A stretch of DNA of 64,000 nucleotides from positions 620,001-684,000 of the forward strand of contig NZ_LVZK01000001.1 of assembly GCF_001652275.1 (NCBI RefSeq), written 5' to 3'. The stretch is from Peptidiphaga gingivicola (GTDB taxonomy: Bacteria > Actinomycetota > Actinomycetes > Actinomycetales > Actinomycetaceae). Each line of letters opens with the position of its first letter. Position 1 is the stretch's first letter. Made by a program: the position numbers and the translations under genes. A model generated the notes under the pieces. That model ran no database searches and was not told where the DNA came from. It worked only from the letters and a program-made list of their open reading frames with translations. Below, in pieces: positions 11,818-19,668 of the stretch.

Positions 11818-13521
11818 TCACACGCCTCCTTCGCGCGCCCCTTCATGCCTTCGTATGCCGATGACCGACCCGTCCGCTCTCGTGAAGATGAACCCCCCGT
11901 CGTGGTGGCGTATGGAGATCATGTCGCGATGGACGAGGGCATGGTGGTGCCAGCATAGAAGGATCGCGTTTGCCAGGTTCGTTTTTCCTCCGGATTGCCA
12001 CGGCAATGCGTGGTGAATCTGCCCGTGGGCGAGGGTGTCCGAGCATCCCGGGTATCGACAGGTGCGGTCCCTCGCGACGACCGCCCGGGTTTGAGCGGGG
12101 GTGAAAAGGCGTTTTTCTCGTCCGACGTCGAGAACCTCTCCGGTCGCCGATAGAACGACGCGGGCGATTGACGAGTCGCATAACAATCGCGCCAGCTGAC
12201 TCATCGACAAGGCCGATCCGTCATCCAGTTTGGCGGCTTCAAGCCCGTTGAGCGCCTTGACGTCCAGGGAGGCCGGGATCGCCCCGAGCAAGCTGCCGAG
12301 TTGCTCCGCCTGGCTGTCGAGGAAAGCCAGGCATTGGCCCAACCTCCCCTGCCCGCGTCCGGTTTCGGTGCAAGATCCGCGCTCGCCGTTTCCGCCGTGC
12401 CGGCTCTCGCCGCCGCAGTTTCCTTCCTCTTTTTCGGCGTCGGACGCAAGAATCGAGCACCCGTGGACCGGAGGAGCCGCCTGCGCTTTGGCCGCGCCGT
12501 ACAAAGAGCCGGCCGCGCCGCTCAGGGACTTTTCCACGCCCACGAGGGTCGATAAGGGCACATGCACCGAAATGTGCGGCCGGATGCGGGCGCCCGTGGA
12601 GAGGGCTCCGGCGTTGAGCTGCGCGGTCGCCAGCTCGACGAAGGCGCAGGCTCGCCGCTCAGGCAACGTCCGGACGTCGTCGGCGCTTTTTCGCCCCATG
12701 ATCGCGCTCAGCGCCGTATCGACGACGGCCGCCGCCTCGTCCGAGAACCACCCCGTGACCCGCATGCCCGAGCCTTCGCGGGTGAAGGCAAGGGATTCGC
12801 GCGAGGCGTCTTTCTTCTCCGCCTCCACGCCCGACGCGGCGTCGTGGGCGAAGGCGCGGGCTTTGATTCGCCGTTCGAATTCGCGCGGGGCGCACTTCTG
12901 GGCGTGGGAGATCAGCTCGTCCTGAACGCCGTCCTCAGTCAGTTTCTCTTTCAGGGCGGGGGTGGAAAACACTCGGCGGACGGCGTCGACGTGTTCCGGG
13001 AAGATCTCGCCGTCCGTCAAAGCCGCCGACAGCTTCCACAAGTCGGATTCGAGGGCTTGGGCCCGCTTGATCTCTCGCGAAGCCGCGGCTGGAGACTGGC
13101 CGGAGGCCTTCTCGTTCCACTGCGTCAGCGTCCGAGTTCCCGAGGAACGCCAACTCCTCTTTTTGTCGATTGCCAGGAGCATCCGTCCGCGGATCGCGCC
13201 GAGGCGGGAAATCAGCTTGGCCAGCGCCTCGGCGTCGGCGAGAAGCTCGTCCCCGGAAAGCCCAGACAGGTCTTCTTCGCTCACCCGCGATATGAGCTCC
13301 CCGATCGCGTCGAGACAGCCCGCCACGCGACTTTCGCCGGTCTTTGACGGCCAGTCGCCGGGAACGCCCTCGCGTGCGCCGATCGACGGCGCGCGGCCTT
13401 CGCCTGCACGAGATCCGGGGCGCTGCGGCCGAAGCCCACGCCCATCGAGAATCGCAGGGCGGGCAGGGCGGCCGACAAGGCTCCCAGAGGCCGCCGTCGG
13501 GCTCGCAGCAACGGAGTTCAT
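11818..13521 (-). CDS. DUF222 / HNH endonuclease family protein
   Basis: 567-residue protein of the large actinobacterial DUF222-HNH family. The helical DUF222 region spans roughly residues 60-330. A low-complexity Glu/Gly linker with extra cysteines follows (about 350-400). The HNH nuclease motif lies near residues 490-540: CRYPGC, then HHALPW, N-x-x-N-A-I-L-L-C and HHH. The N-terminal ~55 residues are Gly/Arg/Pro-rich and poorly conserved. These proteins are thought to be DNA endonucleases, many associated with mobile DNA, but no target is known. A canonical promoter stands 55-83 bp upstream. Confidence 0.85.
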   Translation of the reverse strand: MNSVAASPTAASGSLVGRPARPAILDGRGLRPQRPGSRAGEGRAPSIGAREGVPGDWPSKTGESRVAGCLDAIGELISRVSEEDLSGLSGDELLADAEALAKLISRLGAIRGRMLLAIDKKRSWRSSGTRTLTQWNEKASGQSPAAASREIKRAQALESDLWKLSAALTDGEIFPEHVDAVRRVFSTPALKEKLTEDGVQDELISHAQKCAPREFERRIKARAFAHDAASGVEAEKKDASRESLAFTREGSGMRVTGWFSDEAAAVVDTALSAIMGRKSADDVRTLPERRACAFVELATAQLNAGALSTGARIRPHISVHVPLSTLVGVEKSLSGAAGSLYGAAKAQAAPPVHGCSILASDAEKEEGNCGGESRHGGNGERGSCTETGRGQGRLGQCLAFLDSQAEQLGSLLGAIPASLDVKALNGLEAAKLDDGSALSMSQLARLLCDSSIARVVLSATGEVLDVGREKRLFTPAQTRAVVARDRTCRYPGCSDTLAHGQIHHALPWQSGGKTNLANAILLCWHHHALVHRDMISIRHHDGGFIFTRADGSVIGIRRHEGAREGGV

Positions 13522-13575
13522 TTGGCCGCCTAACTCGCTTTGGTTTCTTCCGTCCCTTCGATTCCCTTCACCGTC

Positions 13576-13604
13576 ATCCTAACGCTAAAAGAAGGAATTG
13601 TCAA
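13576..13604 (-). promoter_or_regulatory. Consensus housekeeping promoter for the HNH gene
   Basis: Read on the minus strand: a perfect -35 TTGACA (13604-13599), a 17-bp spacer and -10 TAGGAT (13581-13576). The surrounding bases are AT-rich against a GC-rich background. It would give a leader of about 45-50 bases to the ATG at 13521. Confidence 0.75.
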
Positions 13605-13839
13605 TTTTTTGTTCGATAGAGACAGCCCTGCACGATGCCGGTCGCTGACGGATACCGGTCGAGGACGGACGCTGATCGAGGACGGACGCCGTTTGCGGAG
13701 CGACGCCGGTCGCGAACAACTTGAACAAAACTTCAGCTGCCCGGCGGTGAGCATCGACCCCCAGGCTCTCGATGCAGACGCGCCTCCACACTCGCGGAGG
13801 CTGACCCGGTTTGACGATTCGAAGTCGCTCCGCGGCCCG

Positions 13840-13979
13840 TGCGCTTTCGCGTTCGCGGGGGCTAACCGTCAGCAACTCCGGCCGGGCGCGTCTGCGCTTC
13901 CGCGTTCGCGGGGGCTAACCGTCAGCAACTCCGGCCGGGCGCGTCTGCGCCTCCGCGCTCGCAGGGGCTAACCTGGCCC
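13840..13979. repeat. 53-bp tandem repeat, about 2.6 copies
   Basis: Copies begin at 13840, 13893 and 13946. The first two are almost identical; the third is partial and diverged and runs into the start of the thiamine-binding gene. Each copy contains GGGGGCTAACC (the third GGGGCTAACC), so the last copy supplies the sequence directly before ATG 13981. The stretch 13605-13839 between the HNH promoter and the repeat holds no gene I can support. Confidence 0.85.
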
Positions 13980-13980
13980 T

Positions 13981-14286
13981 ATGTTGCTTGCATTCTCCAT
14001 TGCGCCGATGACGTCCGATCGGCCCGACGGCTCCGTGTCCCAAGCGGTCGCGGCCGCGGTCGAGGCCGTCCGCGAGTCTGGTTTGCCGCACGAAACCACG
14101 TCCATGTTCACCACCATCGAAGGCGAATGGGACGAGGTCATGTCGGTGGTCAAGCGATGCGTCGACGTCGTCGCCAAGCGCTCTCCTCGAATCTCGCTTG
14201 TCATGAAGGCAGACATACGCCCGGGCTACACCAGGCAGATCACCGCGAAGGTCGAGCGGGTCAACGAAATCCTCGAAAACGGGTGA
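13981..14286 (+). CDS. Thiamine-binding protein, MTH1187/YkoF-like (COG0011)
   Basis: 101-residue cytoplasmic protein with the ferredoxin-like fold of the MTH1187/YqgV family, which binds thiamine or hydroxymethylpyrimidine. Family features are the N-terminal AFSIAPM, SVSQAVAAAVEAVRESGL, ETTSMFTTIEGEWDEVMSVVK, and the late strand PRISLVMKADIR. Length is typical. The start ATG 13981 lies at the end of the 53-bp repeat array; the ribosome binding site is weak (GCAGGGG). No thiamine transport or biosynthesis gene is adjacent. Confidence 0.85.
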   Translation: MLLAFSIAPMTSDRPDGSVSQAVAAAVEAVRESGLPHETTSMFTTIEGEWDEVMSVVKRCVDVVAKRSPRISLVMKADIRPGYTRQITAKVERVNEILENG

Positions 14287-14403
14287 GCCGCCGCGGCCGG
14301 GGGACATGCCGACGCCGTTGCCGCGCCGCAAGGCCGGTTCCGCGAGGCGGGCGCCGCCGAGTCTCCCCAGCCGGATGCGACGTCGCTGCTGTATGCGTCT
14401 GCG

Positions 14404-14456
14404 GCGAACGCCCCGACGCCGGCGAACGCCCCGACGCCGGCGACGCCGGCGACGCC
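14404..14456. repeat. Short GC-rich tandem repeats
   Basis: Two 18-bp units GCGAACGCCCCGACGCCG (14404-14439) followed by two shorter 9-bp derivatives (GCGACGCCG and a truncated copy). They sit between the convergent thiamine-binding and aldolase-like genes, ending at the aldolase stop codon. Confidence 0.7.
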
Positions 14457-15110
14457 TCACATCTTCTGCACGGCCCCGACCAGCGCGACGGCGGCCTGGG
14501 CGATCCGGGTGATCCCGGCCCAATCCTGGGCCTTGACGAGCCTGTGAGGCACCACCCATGAGGTCCCCACCGCGGCGACGGAGGGGATGGCCAGGTATTC
14601 GGCCGCGTTGCCCGCGGAGATGCCGCCCGTGGGAACGAAGCGCACGTCGCCGAAAGGCGCGGAAAGCGCGCGTATCGCGGCCGAGCCGCCCGACGCGGCC
14701 GCGGGAAACACGTTGACGTCGGTCGCTCCGGCGTCGACCGCGGCCATGAGGTCGGTTGCGCTGGAGACGCCCGGCAGCGGCAGCATGCCCATGCCGAGGG
14801 TGTGCTGAACCACCCGCCGTGAAAAACCGGGGGAGACGACGAAGTCCGCGCCCGCGTGGAAGGCCGTCTCCACCTGCGGGACCTTGATGACTGTTCCTGC
14901 CCCCACGATCATGCCGGCCTTGGCGAGCTCCTCGTCGTCCCGGATCGATGCGATTGCCTTGGCTGCCGCCGCGGTGCGCAGAGGCACCTCGAGCACGGGA
15001 AGCCCGCCGGCGACGAGGGCGCGGGCCAGGGGCACGGCCGCCTCGGCGACGTCGATGGCCGCGACCGGGATGATGCGGTGGGCTGTGAGCTGTTCAAAGG
15101 TGATCGGCAT
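14457..15110 (-). CDS. KDPG/KHG aldolase family protein lacking the Schiff-base lysine
   Basis: 217-residue TIM-barrel protein clearly related to 2-keto-3-deoxy-6-phosphogluconate aldolase (Eda): LEVPLRT with the general-acid glutamate, GAGTVIKVPQVE, FVVSPGFS, PLPGVSSATDL, and the phosphate loop FVPTGGIS. At the position of the catalytic lysine (KFFPA in E. coli Eda) the sequence reads NVFPAA, encoded by AAC, so asparagine replaces lysine. A class I aldolase should not work without it. Start ATG 15110 follows GAGGAC. Its neighbours (idonate dehydrogenase, GntP, FadR) suggest sugar-acid catabolism, where it could be a binding or epimerase-like relative, or inactive. Confidence 0.75.
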   Translation of the reverse strand: MPITFEQLTAHRIIPVAAIDVAEAAVPLARALVAGGLPVLEVPLRTAAAAKAIASIRDDEELAKAGMIVGAGTVIKVPQVETAFHAGADFVVSPGFSRRVVQHTLGMGMLPLPGVSSATDLMAAVDAGATDVNVFPAAASGGSAAIRALSAPFGDVRFVPTGGISAGNAAEYLAIPSVAAVGTSWVVPHRLVKAQDWAGITRIAQAAVALVGAVQKM

Positions 15111-15602
15111 GAGAGTCCTCGTCGTTGTGGGGTGTATTCGATGAGTGCGCTCTTTTTGGGTGCGCACTCCCTGTGGGACGCCGTCGCCCGCGCGGGCCGA
15201 CGTCGGCGGAGTGAAAGCCGCCGACGTCGATCAGGGCGGACGGCCGCACCGGCGATTGCCCGAATCGGCGGGCGCTCGAACCGCGTGGCGACCAGCCATG
15301 GCCGACGGCGAATCTGGGCCGACGGGCGGCAGATTCGGCCGGCAGCCAAGCCCTGTCGACAACCGGTCCGAGGGCTGCGGCGGTTGAGCACGCGAGTCCG
15401 GCTCGCCTGCCTCCCGATCGGGCGTCAAACAGCGGCGCAACGGCATCCGCTACGATCTTACGGGCTGTGGCCGAGGGCCGACAGCGGCTCGCCGACCTCC
15501 GCCGACAGCGGCTCGCCGACCTCCGCCGGCACCGGCCCCCGTCGGCGCGGATCAGCCTTGCGTTGCGGCACTGTGCCGTCAAATCGAGGCCGCCTGCCCT
15601 GC
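15111..15602. other. Intergenic region with inverted and direct repeats
   Basis: No gene supported. It holds an inverted repeat GAGTGCGC...GCGCACTC (about 15144-15170) close upstream of the aldolase-like gene. It also holds a perfect 12-bp inverted repeat CGACGTCGGCGG (15198-15209) with CCGCCGACGTCG (15218-15229), and a 24-bp direct duplication (15479-15526) near the 3' end of the dehydrogenase gene. The two inverted repeats are candidate operators or the terminator of the dehydrogenase transcript. Confidence 0.5.
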
Positions 15603-16682
15603 TCAGCCTCGCATGTCCACGAGCACCTTTCCCGAGGCGTCGGAGTCCTTCGCCGTCGTGAACGCCTCCACCGCGGAATCCGCCGAATCGCCTTTGAAAA
15701 CGTGGGTGACGACGACGTCGGCGATCTCCGGGCGGGCGGCCAGAAGCTCGATCGCCTCGTCGATCTCCGTGTTGAAACGGAAACACCCGCGAAGCTGAAT
15801 TTCCTTGGCGATGAGCGTCGCGAGCGCGATCGGCTGCGGCCCGGCGCCCATCATTCCGATCTGGGCGTGGACGCCCGCCGGCCGGACGGCCTCGATGGTG
15901 GCCGACACGGCTGCGGGTATTCCCGAGCATTCGAGGGCGACGTCGAAGTGTCCGCGGGGAAGCTCTTCGCCGCCCGCGGTTCCTGCGCCGCCCGCACCGT
16001 CCGAGGCGTCCACGTCGGCGCAGCCCGCCCCGCCGACTCTCACCGGGCGCGCCCCCAGCCGCCGCGCCCGGTCCAGCGGCCCCGCCAAGACGTCGGTGGA
16101 GACGACCTCGGCCGCGCCTTTCGCCACGGCCGCGGCGGCCGCGAGCAGGCCGATGGGCCCGGAGCCCGAGACCACTACACGCTTGCCCTCGACGCCGCCG
16201 GCCACGTTGATCCCGTGCAAAGCCACGCCCAGGGGCTCGGCGAGCGCGGCCACGTGAAGGTCCATGCCTGCGGGCAGCGGGCGCACCATGAAATCCTTGA
16301 CGATGAGAAACTCGCTCATCCCTCCCTGCGTGTGAGGGTGGGTGGAGGCCGAGCCGAGGTAGCTGCCTCCTGGGAAAAGGTGGCGCTTGTCCTTGATTCC
16401 GGGGATTGGCTCGCCGAACGTCGCCGGATGGACCGTCACGGGCGTGCCGGAGGCCAGCTTTCCCGAGGGGTCGAGGTCGACGACGCCGGAAACTTCGTGC
16501 CCGGGTGCCATCGGCTCTTCGACGACGAAGGCGCCGTTGGCCCCGTTGAAGTAATAGTGCAGGTCGGATCCGCAGACGCCGACGTAGGCAATGCGCAGGC
16601 GGACTTCGCCGGGGCCCGGCTCGGGCGTGGGAACGTCCTCGAGGCGGATGTCCTCGCGGCCGTGGATGAAGAGGGTTTTCAC
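15603..16682 (-). CDS. Zinc-type alcohol dehydrogenase, L-idonate 5-dehydrogenase-like
   Basis: 359-residue medium-chain dehydrogenase, probably oxidising a sugar acid such as idonate with NAD(P). Catalytic zinc ligands are visible in GVCGSDLHYY and PGHE; the cofactor motif is SGSGPIGLL near residue 170. The blocks LGSASTHPHTQGGM, ALAEPLGVALHGINVAG and IQLRGCFRF resemble E. coli IdnD. Unlike IdnD, the four-cysteine structural zinc lobe is missing; the region reads ATFGEPIPGIKDKRHLF. A Gly/Ala/Asp-rich insertion (ADVDASDGAGGAGTAGG) interrupts the Rossmann domain. GTG 16682 is chosen because GAGGAGCG precedes it. It lies 143 bp downstream of the permease gene on the same strand. Confidence 0.82.
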   Translation of the reverse strand: MKTLFIHGREDIRLEDVPTPEPGPGEVRLRIAYVGVCGSDLHYYFNGANGAFVVEEPMAPGHEVSGVVDLDPSGKLASGTPVTVHPATFGEPIPGIKDKRHLFPGGSYLGSASTHPHTQGGMSEFLIVKDFMVRPLPAGMDLHVAALAEPLGVALHGINVAGGVEGKRVVVSGSGPIGLLAAAAAVAKGAAEVVSTDVLAGPLDRARRLGARPVRVGGAGCADVDASDGAGGAGTAGGEELPRGHFDVALECSGIPAAVSATIEAVRPAGVHAQIGMMGAGPQPIALATLIAKEIQLRGCFRFNTEIDEAIELLAARPEIADVVVTHVFKGDSADSAVEAFTTAKDSDASGKVLVDMRG

Positions 16683-16825
16683 TTTCGCTCCTCGCTGTTC
16701 TTTTTGGTCAGGTTGTTTCTCAGCGGCTGGGTCCGGCTGCGGGTTTCCCCTTTCCGCGCCGGACCCCGCCATGTCTGCGTCGGGCCGCTCCGCCCAGCGC
16801 GGAGCGGCGGTCTGGCCGCGTCCGG

Positions 16826-18292
16826 CTACGCCACGACGAACAACAGGGCGGACAGAGCGAACACCATGAGGGATTCAAGCATCTGCTGAACCGTCCATGT
16901 GCGCAGGGTCGTGGCCGTGTCCATGCCGAGGAGGCGGCCCACCAGCCAGAAGCCGGAGTCGTTGACGTGCGAGGCGAAAACGGAACCCGCGGCGGTGGCC
17001 AGGGTGATGGCGACGATTTGGAGCTCGTTGTAGCCCCCGCCGAGGACGCCCGCGGACATGAGGCCGGCCGCCGTCGTCAGGGCAACCGTCGCCGAGCCTT
17101 GTGCCAGGCGCAGAGCCACCGCGATGATGTAGGCGGCGACGATGATGGGGACGCCGATGTTGTCGAGCATGTACTTGAGGGCGTCGCCGATGCCGGAGGC
17201 GCGGAGCACTCCGCCGAACATTCCGCCCGCGCCGGTGATGAAGACGACCGAGGCGATGGGCGCAAGAGCCGAGTCGAGGAGTTTCTCCAGAGCCGATCTG
17301 TGCACTCCCTTGGACGTTCCAAGCACGGGGATCGCTGTGAGGACGGCGATGAGCAGTGCGACGCCGGGCTTTCCGAGCAGGCTGAAAACTTGTGCCCACA
17401 GCGGCAGGCTGACGTGGGAAAGCTTGGGGTCGGCGTTGTACTCGCCGAACGTTCCCGCCTTCGTCATGAAATCGACGGACGTGTTGAGGAGGATGAGGAA
17501 CATCGGCAGGAGAAGGATGCCCACGACGGTGGCGACCCTCGGCGGATTCTCAACGGGTTCGGTCCTCGCGCCGAAGATCGTCTTGGAGATGTCGATGTTC
17601 GGGAACTTTTTGGCGCAGCGGCGCCCCCACAGCACGCCGGTGACGTAGAAGGTGGGGATCGCGAAAATGATGCCGACCACCATGAGGTAGCCGAGGTTGA
17701 CGCCGTAGAAGGTGGATGTGGAGACCGGGCCGGGGTGCGGCGGCACGAAGACGTGCATCACGGAGAAGGCGACGGCCGTGGGGAAGGCGTAGAGCAGGAT
17801 GGGCCCGCCCAGCCGCTTGGCGACGGCGAAGACGATGGGCAGCATGACCACGAGGCCGGCGTCGAAGAACATGGGGAAGCCCAGCAGAAGGGAGGCGAAG
17901 CCGAGCGCCATGGGGGCGCGCTTCTCACCGAATTTTCCGATCATGTAGTCGGCGAGCACCTGGGCGCCGCCGGAATGTTCGACCAGCACGCCCAGCATTG
18001 CGCCGAGGCCCACCAGTATTCCGACGCTGCCCAGCGTTGAATTGAACCCTTCCATGACGGTGTCGTAAAGCTTGTCGAGCGGGATTCCCGCGGCGACGGC
18101 GGTCACGATCGAGACGACGACGAGCGTGATGAAGGCGTGAAACTTAAGTGCGATGACGAGGAAAAGGATGACAGCGATCGCTGCGGCCGCGATCGCGAGC
18201 AAGGCTGCAGGCGGGATGCTGCCGACCCAGGCGCCGCTTTTGTCGATGAATACCCGTTTGTCATCGGCCAGTATGGCTGTTGTTGGTTCCAT
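16826..18292 (-). CDS. gntP: GntP-family gluconate/sugar-acid permease
   Basis: 488-residue inner-membrane protein of the gluconate:H+ symporter (GntP) family, with about 12-14 hydrophobic segments. Family signatures include GGGFGSTL-like glycine stretches (here MEGFNSTLGSVGILVGLGAMLG), FVPPHPGPV, and SVFASHVNDSGFWL near the C-terminus. The ATG 18292 is chosen over the longer frame because GGAGACACAC precedes it and family alignment begins soon after. Probable substrates are gluconate, idonate or another hexonate, since an idonate-type dehydrogenase follows and a FadR-type regulator is divergent. Confidence 0.92.
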   Translation of the reverse strand: MEPTTAILADDKRVFIDKSGAWVGSIPPAALLAIAAAAIAVILFLVIALKFHAFITLVVVSIVTAVAAGIPLDKLYDTVMEGFNSTLGSVGILVGLGAMLGVLVEHSGGAQVLADYMIGKFGEKRAPMALGFASLLLGFPMFFDAGLVVMLPIVFAVAKRLGGPILLYAFPTAVAFSVMHVFVPPHPGPVSTSTFYGVNLGYLMVVGIIFAIPTFYVTGVLWGRRCAKKFPNIDISKTIFGARTEPVENPPRVATVVGILLLPMFLILLNTSVDFMTKAGTFGEYNADPKLSHVSLPLWAQVFSLLGKPGVALLIAVLTAIPVLGTSKGVHRSALEKLLDSALAPIASVVFITGAGGMFGGVLRASGIGDALKYMLDNIGVPIIVAAYIIAVALRLAQGSATVALTTAAGLMSAGVLGGGYNELQIVAITLATAAGSVFASHVNDSGFWLVGRLLGMDTATTLRTWTVQQMLESLMVFALSALLFVVA

Positions 18293-18503
18293 GTGTGTCT
18301 CCGTTGAGCGGTGAGCCGGGACGAACTCGGCTCGAGTGTTTGGAGTGAGCCGGGGCGAGCTCGGCTCGAATGCGTCTGCCGCGGGGGCTGCCTTGCCCCA
18401 TGCGACTGTGATCGCCATAATAGTAGTATCATTGACGCTTTGCCAGACGAGTGACGAAATCGCGAGATTCCGCCGTTTGCCGAGGCGAGGGTCTTCGATA
18501 TGG

Positions 18504-18603
18504 CGACGTCGAAGCGTCTGGTTCGACGTCGGAACATTGGTTGGACGTCGAAACGTTTAATCAAGCATCGAAACTTTAGGTTTGACGCCGATTCACGTCG
18601 GTT
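18504..18603 (+). promoter_or_regulatory. Five ~20-bp operator-like direct repeats before the FadR-type regulator
   Basis: In the 357-bp gap between gntP and the regulator, five degenerate units share GACGTCGAA-like cores. They start at 18504, 18525, 18544, 18565 and 18584, giving spacings of 21, 19, 21 and 19 bp. All lie on one face of the helix. Copies 1 and 3 read GACGTCGAAGCG and GACGTCGAAACG; copy 4 is GCATCGAAAC. They are well placed for autoregulation and control of the divergent permease operon. Confidence 0.6.
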
Positions 18604-18649
18604 CGTCGGTGCTCGTCCCGGCGAGACCGCGACTCCTAGCGAGGTGACC

Positions 18650-19642
18650 ATGGCCCCGAACGACGACGGCGCAGGCGCGCAAGGCGCAGGCGCGGCCCGT
18701 GCTGGGCAGCCCGTGCCCGAGCGGAGCCTCGACTCGCCTCACGCGGGGAGAAAGGCGTGGGCGCTCCCTCCCGCGCGCAAAGCCGACGTCGAGGGTTCGC
18801 GAGCCGGCGGATCCGAGGGACGCGCGTTTGAGCGTGCCTCTGGCCCCGCTTCGGCGCGTGCCTCTGGCCCCGCTGCTCCGGAGGGGGCGACCGATTACGA
18901 GGCTCTGCTCGGCGAGCTCGGCAGGCAGATCGCGACCGGGAGCCGGCCTGCTGGAACCGTCATGACGCTCGCCGATCTCGAAGCCGAGTTCGGCGTTTCG
19001 CGCACGCTGGTCCGCGACGTCGTCAAGGTCCTCGAAGGCCTGGGAATGGTCACGTCCCGCCGTCGCGTGGGAGTGACCGTTGAACCGCGCGGAAGCTGGC
19101 AGCTTCTCGATCCGCACGTCATCGCCTGGCGGATGTACGACGCCGACGAGCGCCGCCACCACATCCTGGAAATCAGCGAATTGCGGCGCGGCATCGAACC
19201 CGAGGCCGCGCGGCTGGCGGCGTCGCGCGGGCTGCCCGGCGCCCAGCGACTCGTCGAACTGGCCGAACGCATGCGCGATCTTGGGGTCGAAGGGCGCGGG
19301 GCCGATCCGGAATTCCTCGCGGCGGACATTGAGTTTCACGAGCTCGTCTCCTCCCTTTCCGGCAACGAGATCTTCGCGCGGTTGGGGGCGATGGTCGGCT
19401 CGCTGCTGGTCGAGCGCACCCACTGGGACCTTCAGCCCGCACACCCTGACGCCGACGCCGTGCGCTGCCACATCCGCCTCGCCCGCGCGATTCGGGACGG
19501 CGACCCGGAGACGGCGGCAGAATCGGCCTCTTTCATCGTCACTCAGGCCGCCGATGAGGTGGGCGGGGCCAAAACCGAGCAAACCAGCGGTGCCAAAGGC
19601 CGGCCAAGCGGCGACGAAACCCACACGAATTCGGCCAACTAA
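18650..19642 (+). CDS. FadR-subfamily GntR transcription regulator
   Basis: 330-residue regulator. After a low-complexity N-terminal extension of about 80 residues (Ala/Gly/Arg, with repeated ERASGPASARASGPAAPEG-type segments), the winged helix occupies about residues 85-150 (DLEAEFGVSRTLVRDVVKVLEGLGM). The FCD all-helical ligand domain follows, with the metal-ligand pattern D-x-x-x-H in ADIEFHELV and further histidines (ERTHWD, DAVRCHIRLARAI). Such proteins sense sugar acids and repress catabolic genes. ATG 18650 follows GAGGTGACC. It is divergent from gntP and 26 bp before the mannitol/uronate dehydrogenase gene. Confidence 0.87.
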   Translation: MAPNDDGAGAQGAGAARAGQPVPERSLDSPHAGRKAWALPPARKADVEGSRAGGSEGRAFERASGPASARASGPAAPEGATDYEALLGELGRQIATGSRPAGTVMTLADLEAEFGVSRTLVRDVVKVLEGLGMVTSRRRVGVTVEPRGSWQLLDPHVIAWRMYDADERRHHILEISELRRGIEPEAARLAASRGLPGAQRLVELAERMRDLGVEGRGADPEFLAADIEFHELVSSLSGNEIFARLGAMVGSLLVERTHWDLQPAHPDADAVRCHIRLARAIRDGDPETAAESASFIVTQAADEVGGAKTEQTSGAKGRPSGDETHTNSAN

Positions 19643-19668
19643 GTTGGCGCAGTCAAAGGAGACAGTCC

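Noticed and set aside
10112-12016. 634-codon plus-strand frame
   Set aside because: Out-of-frame reading of the ABC ATPase domain and antisense of the App1 gene.
14856-16889. 677-codon plus-strand frame over the aldolase-like and dehydrogenase genes
   Set aside because: Spans two genes and their gap on the other strand, with no recognisable domain.
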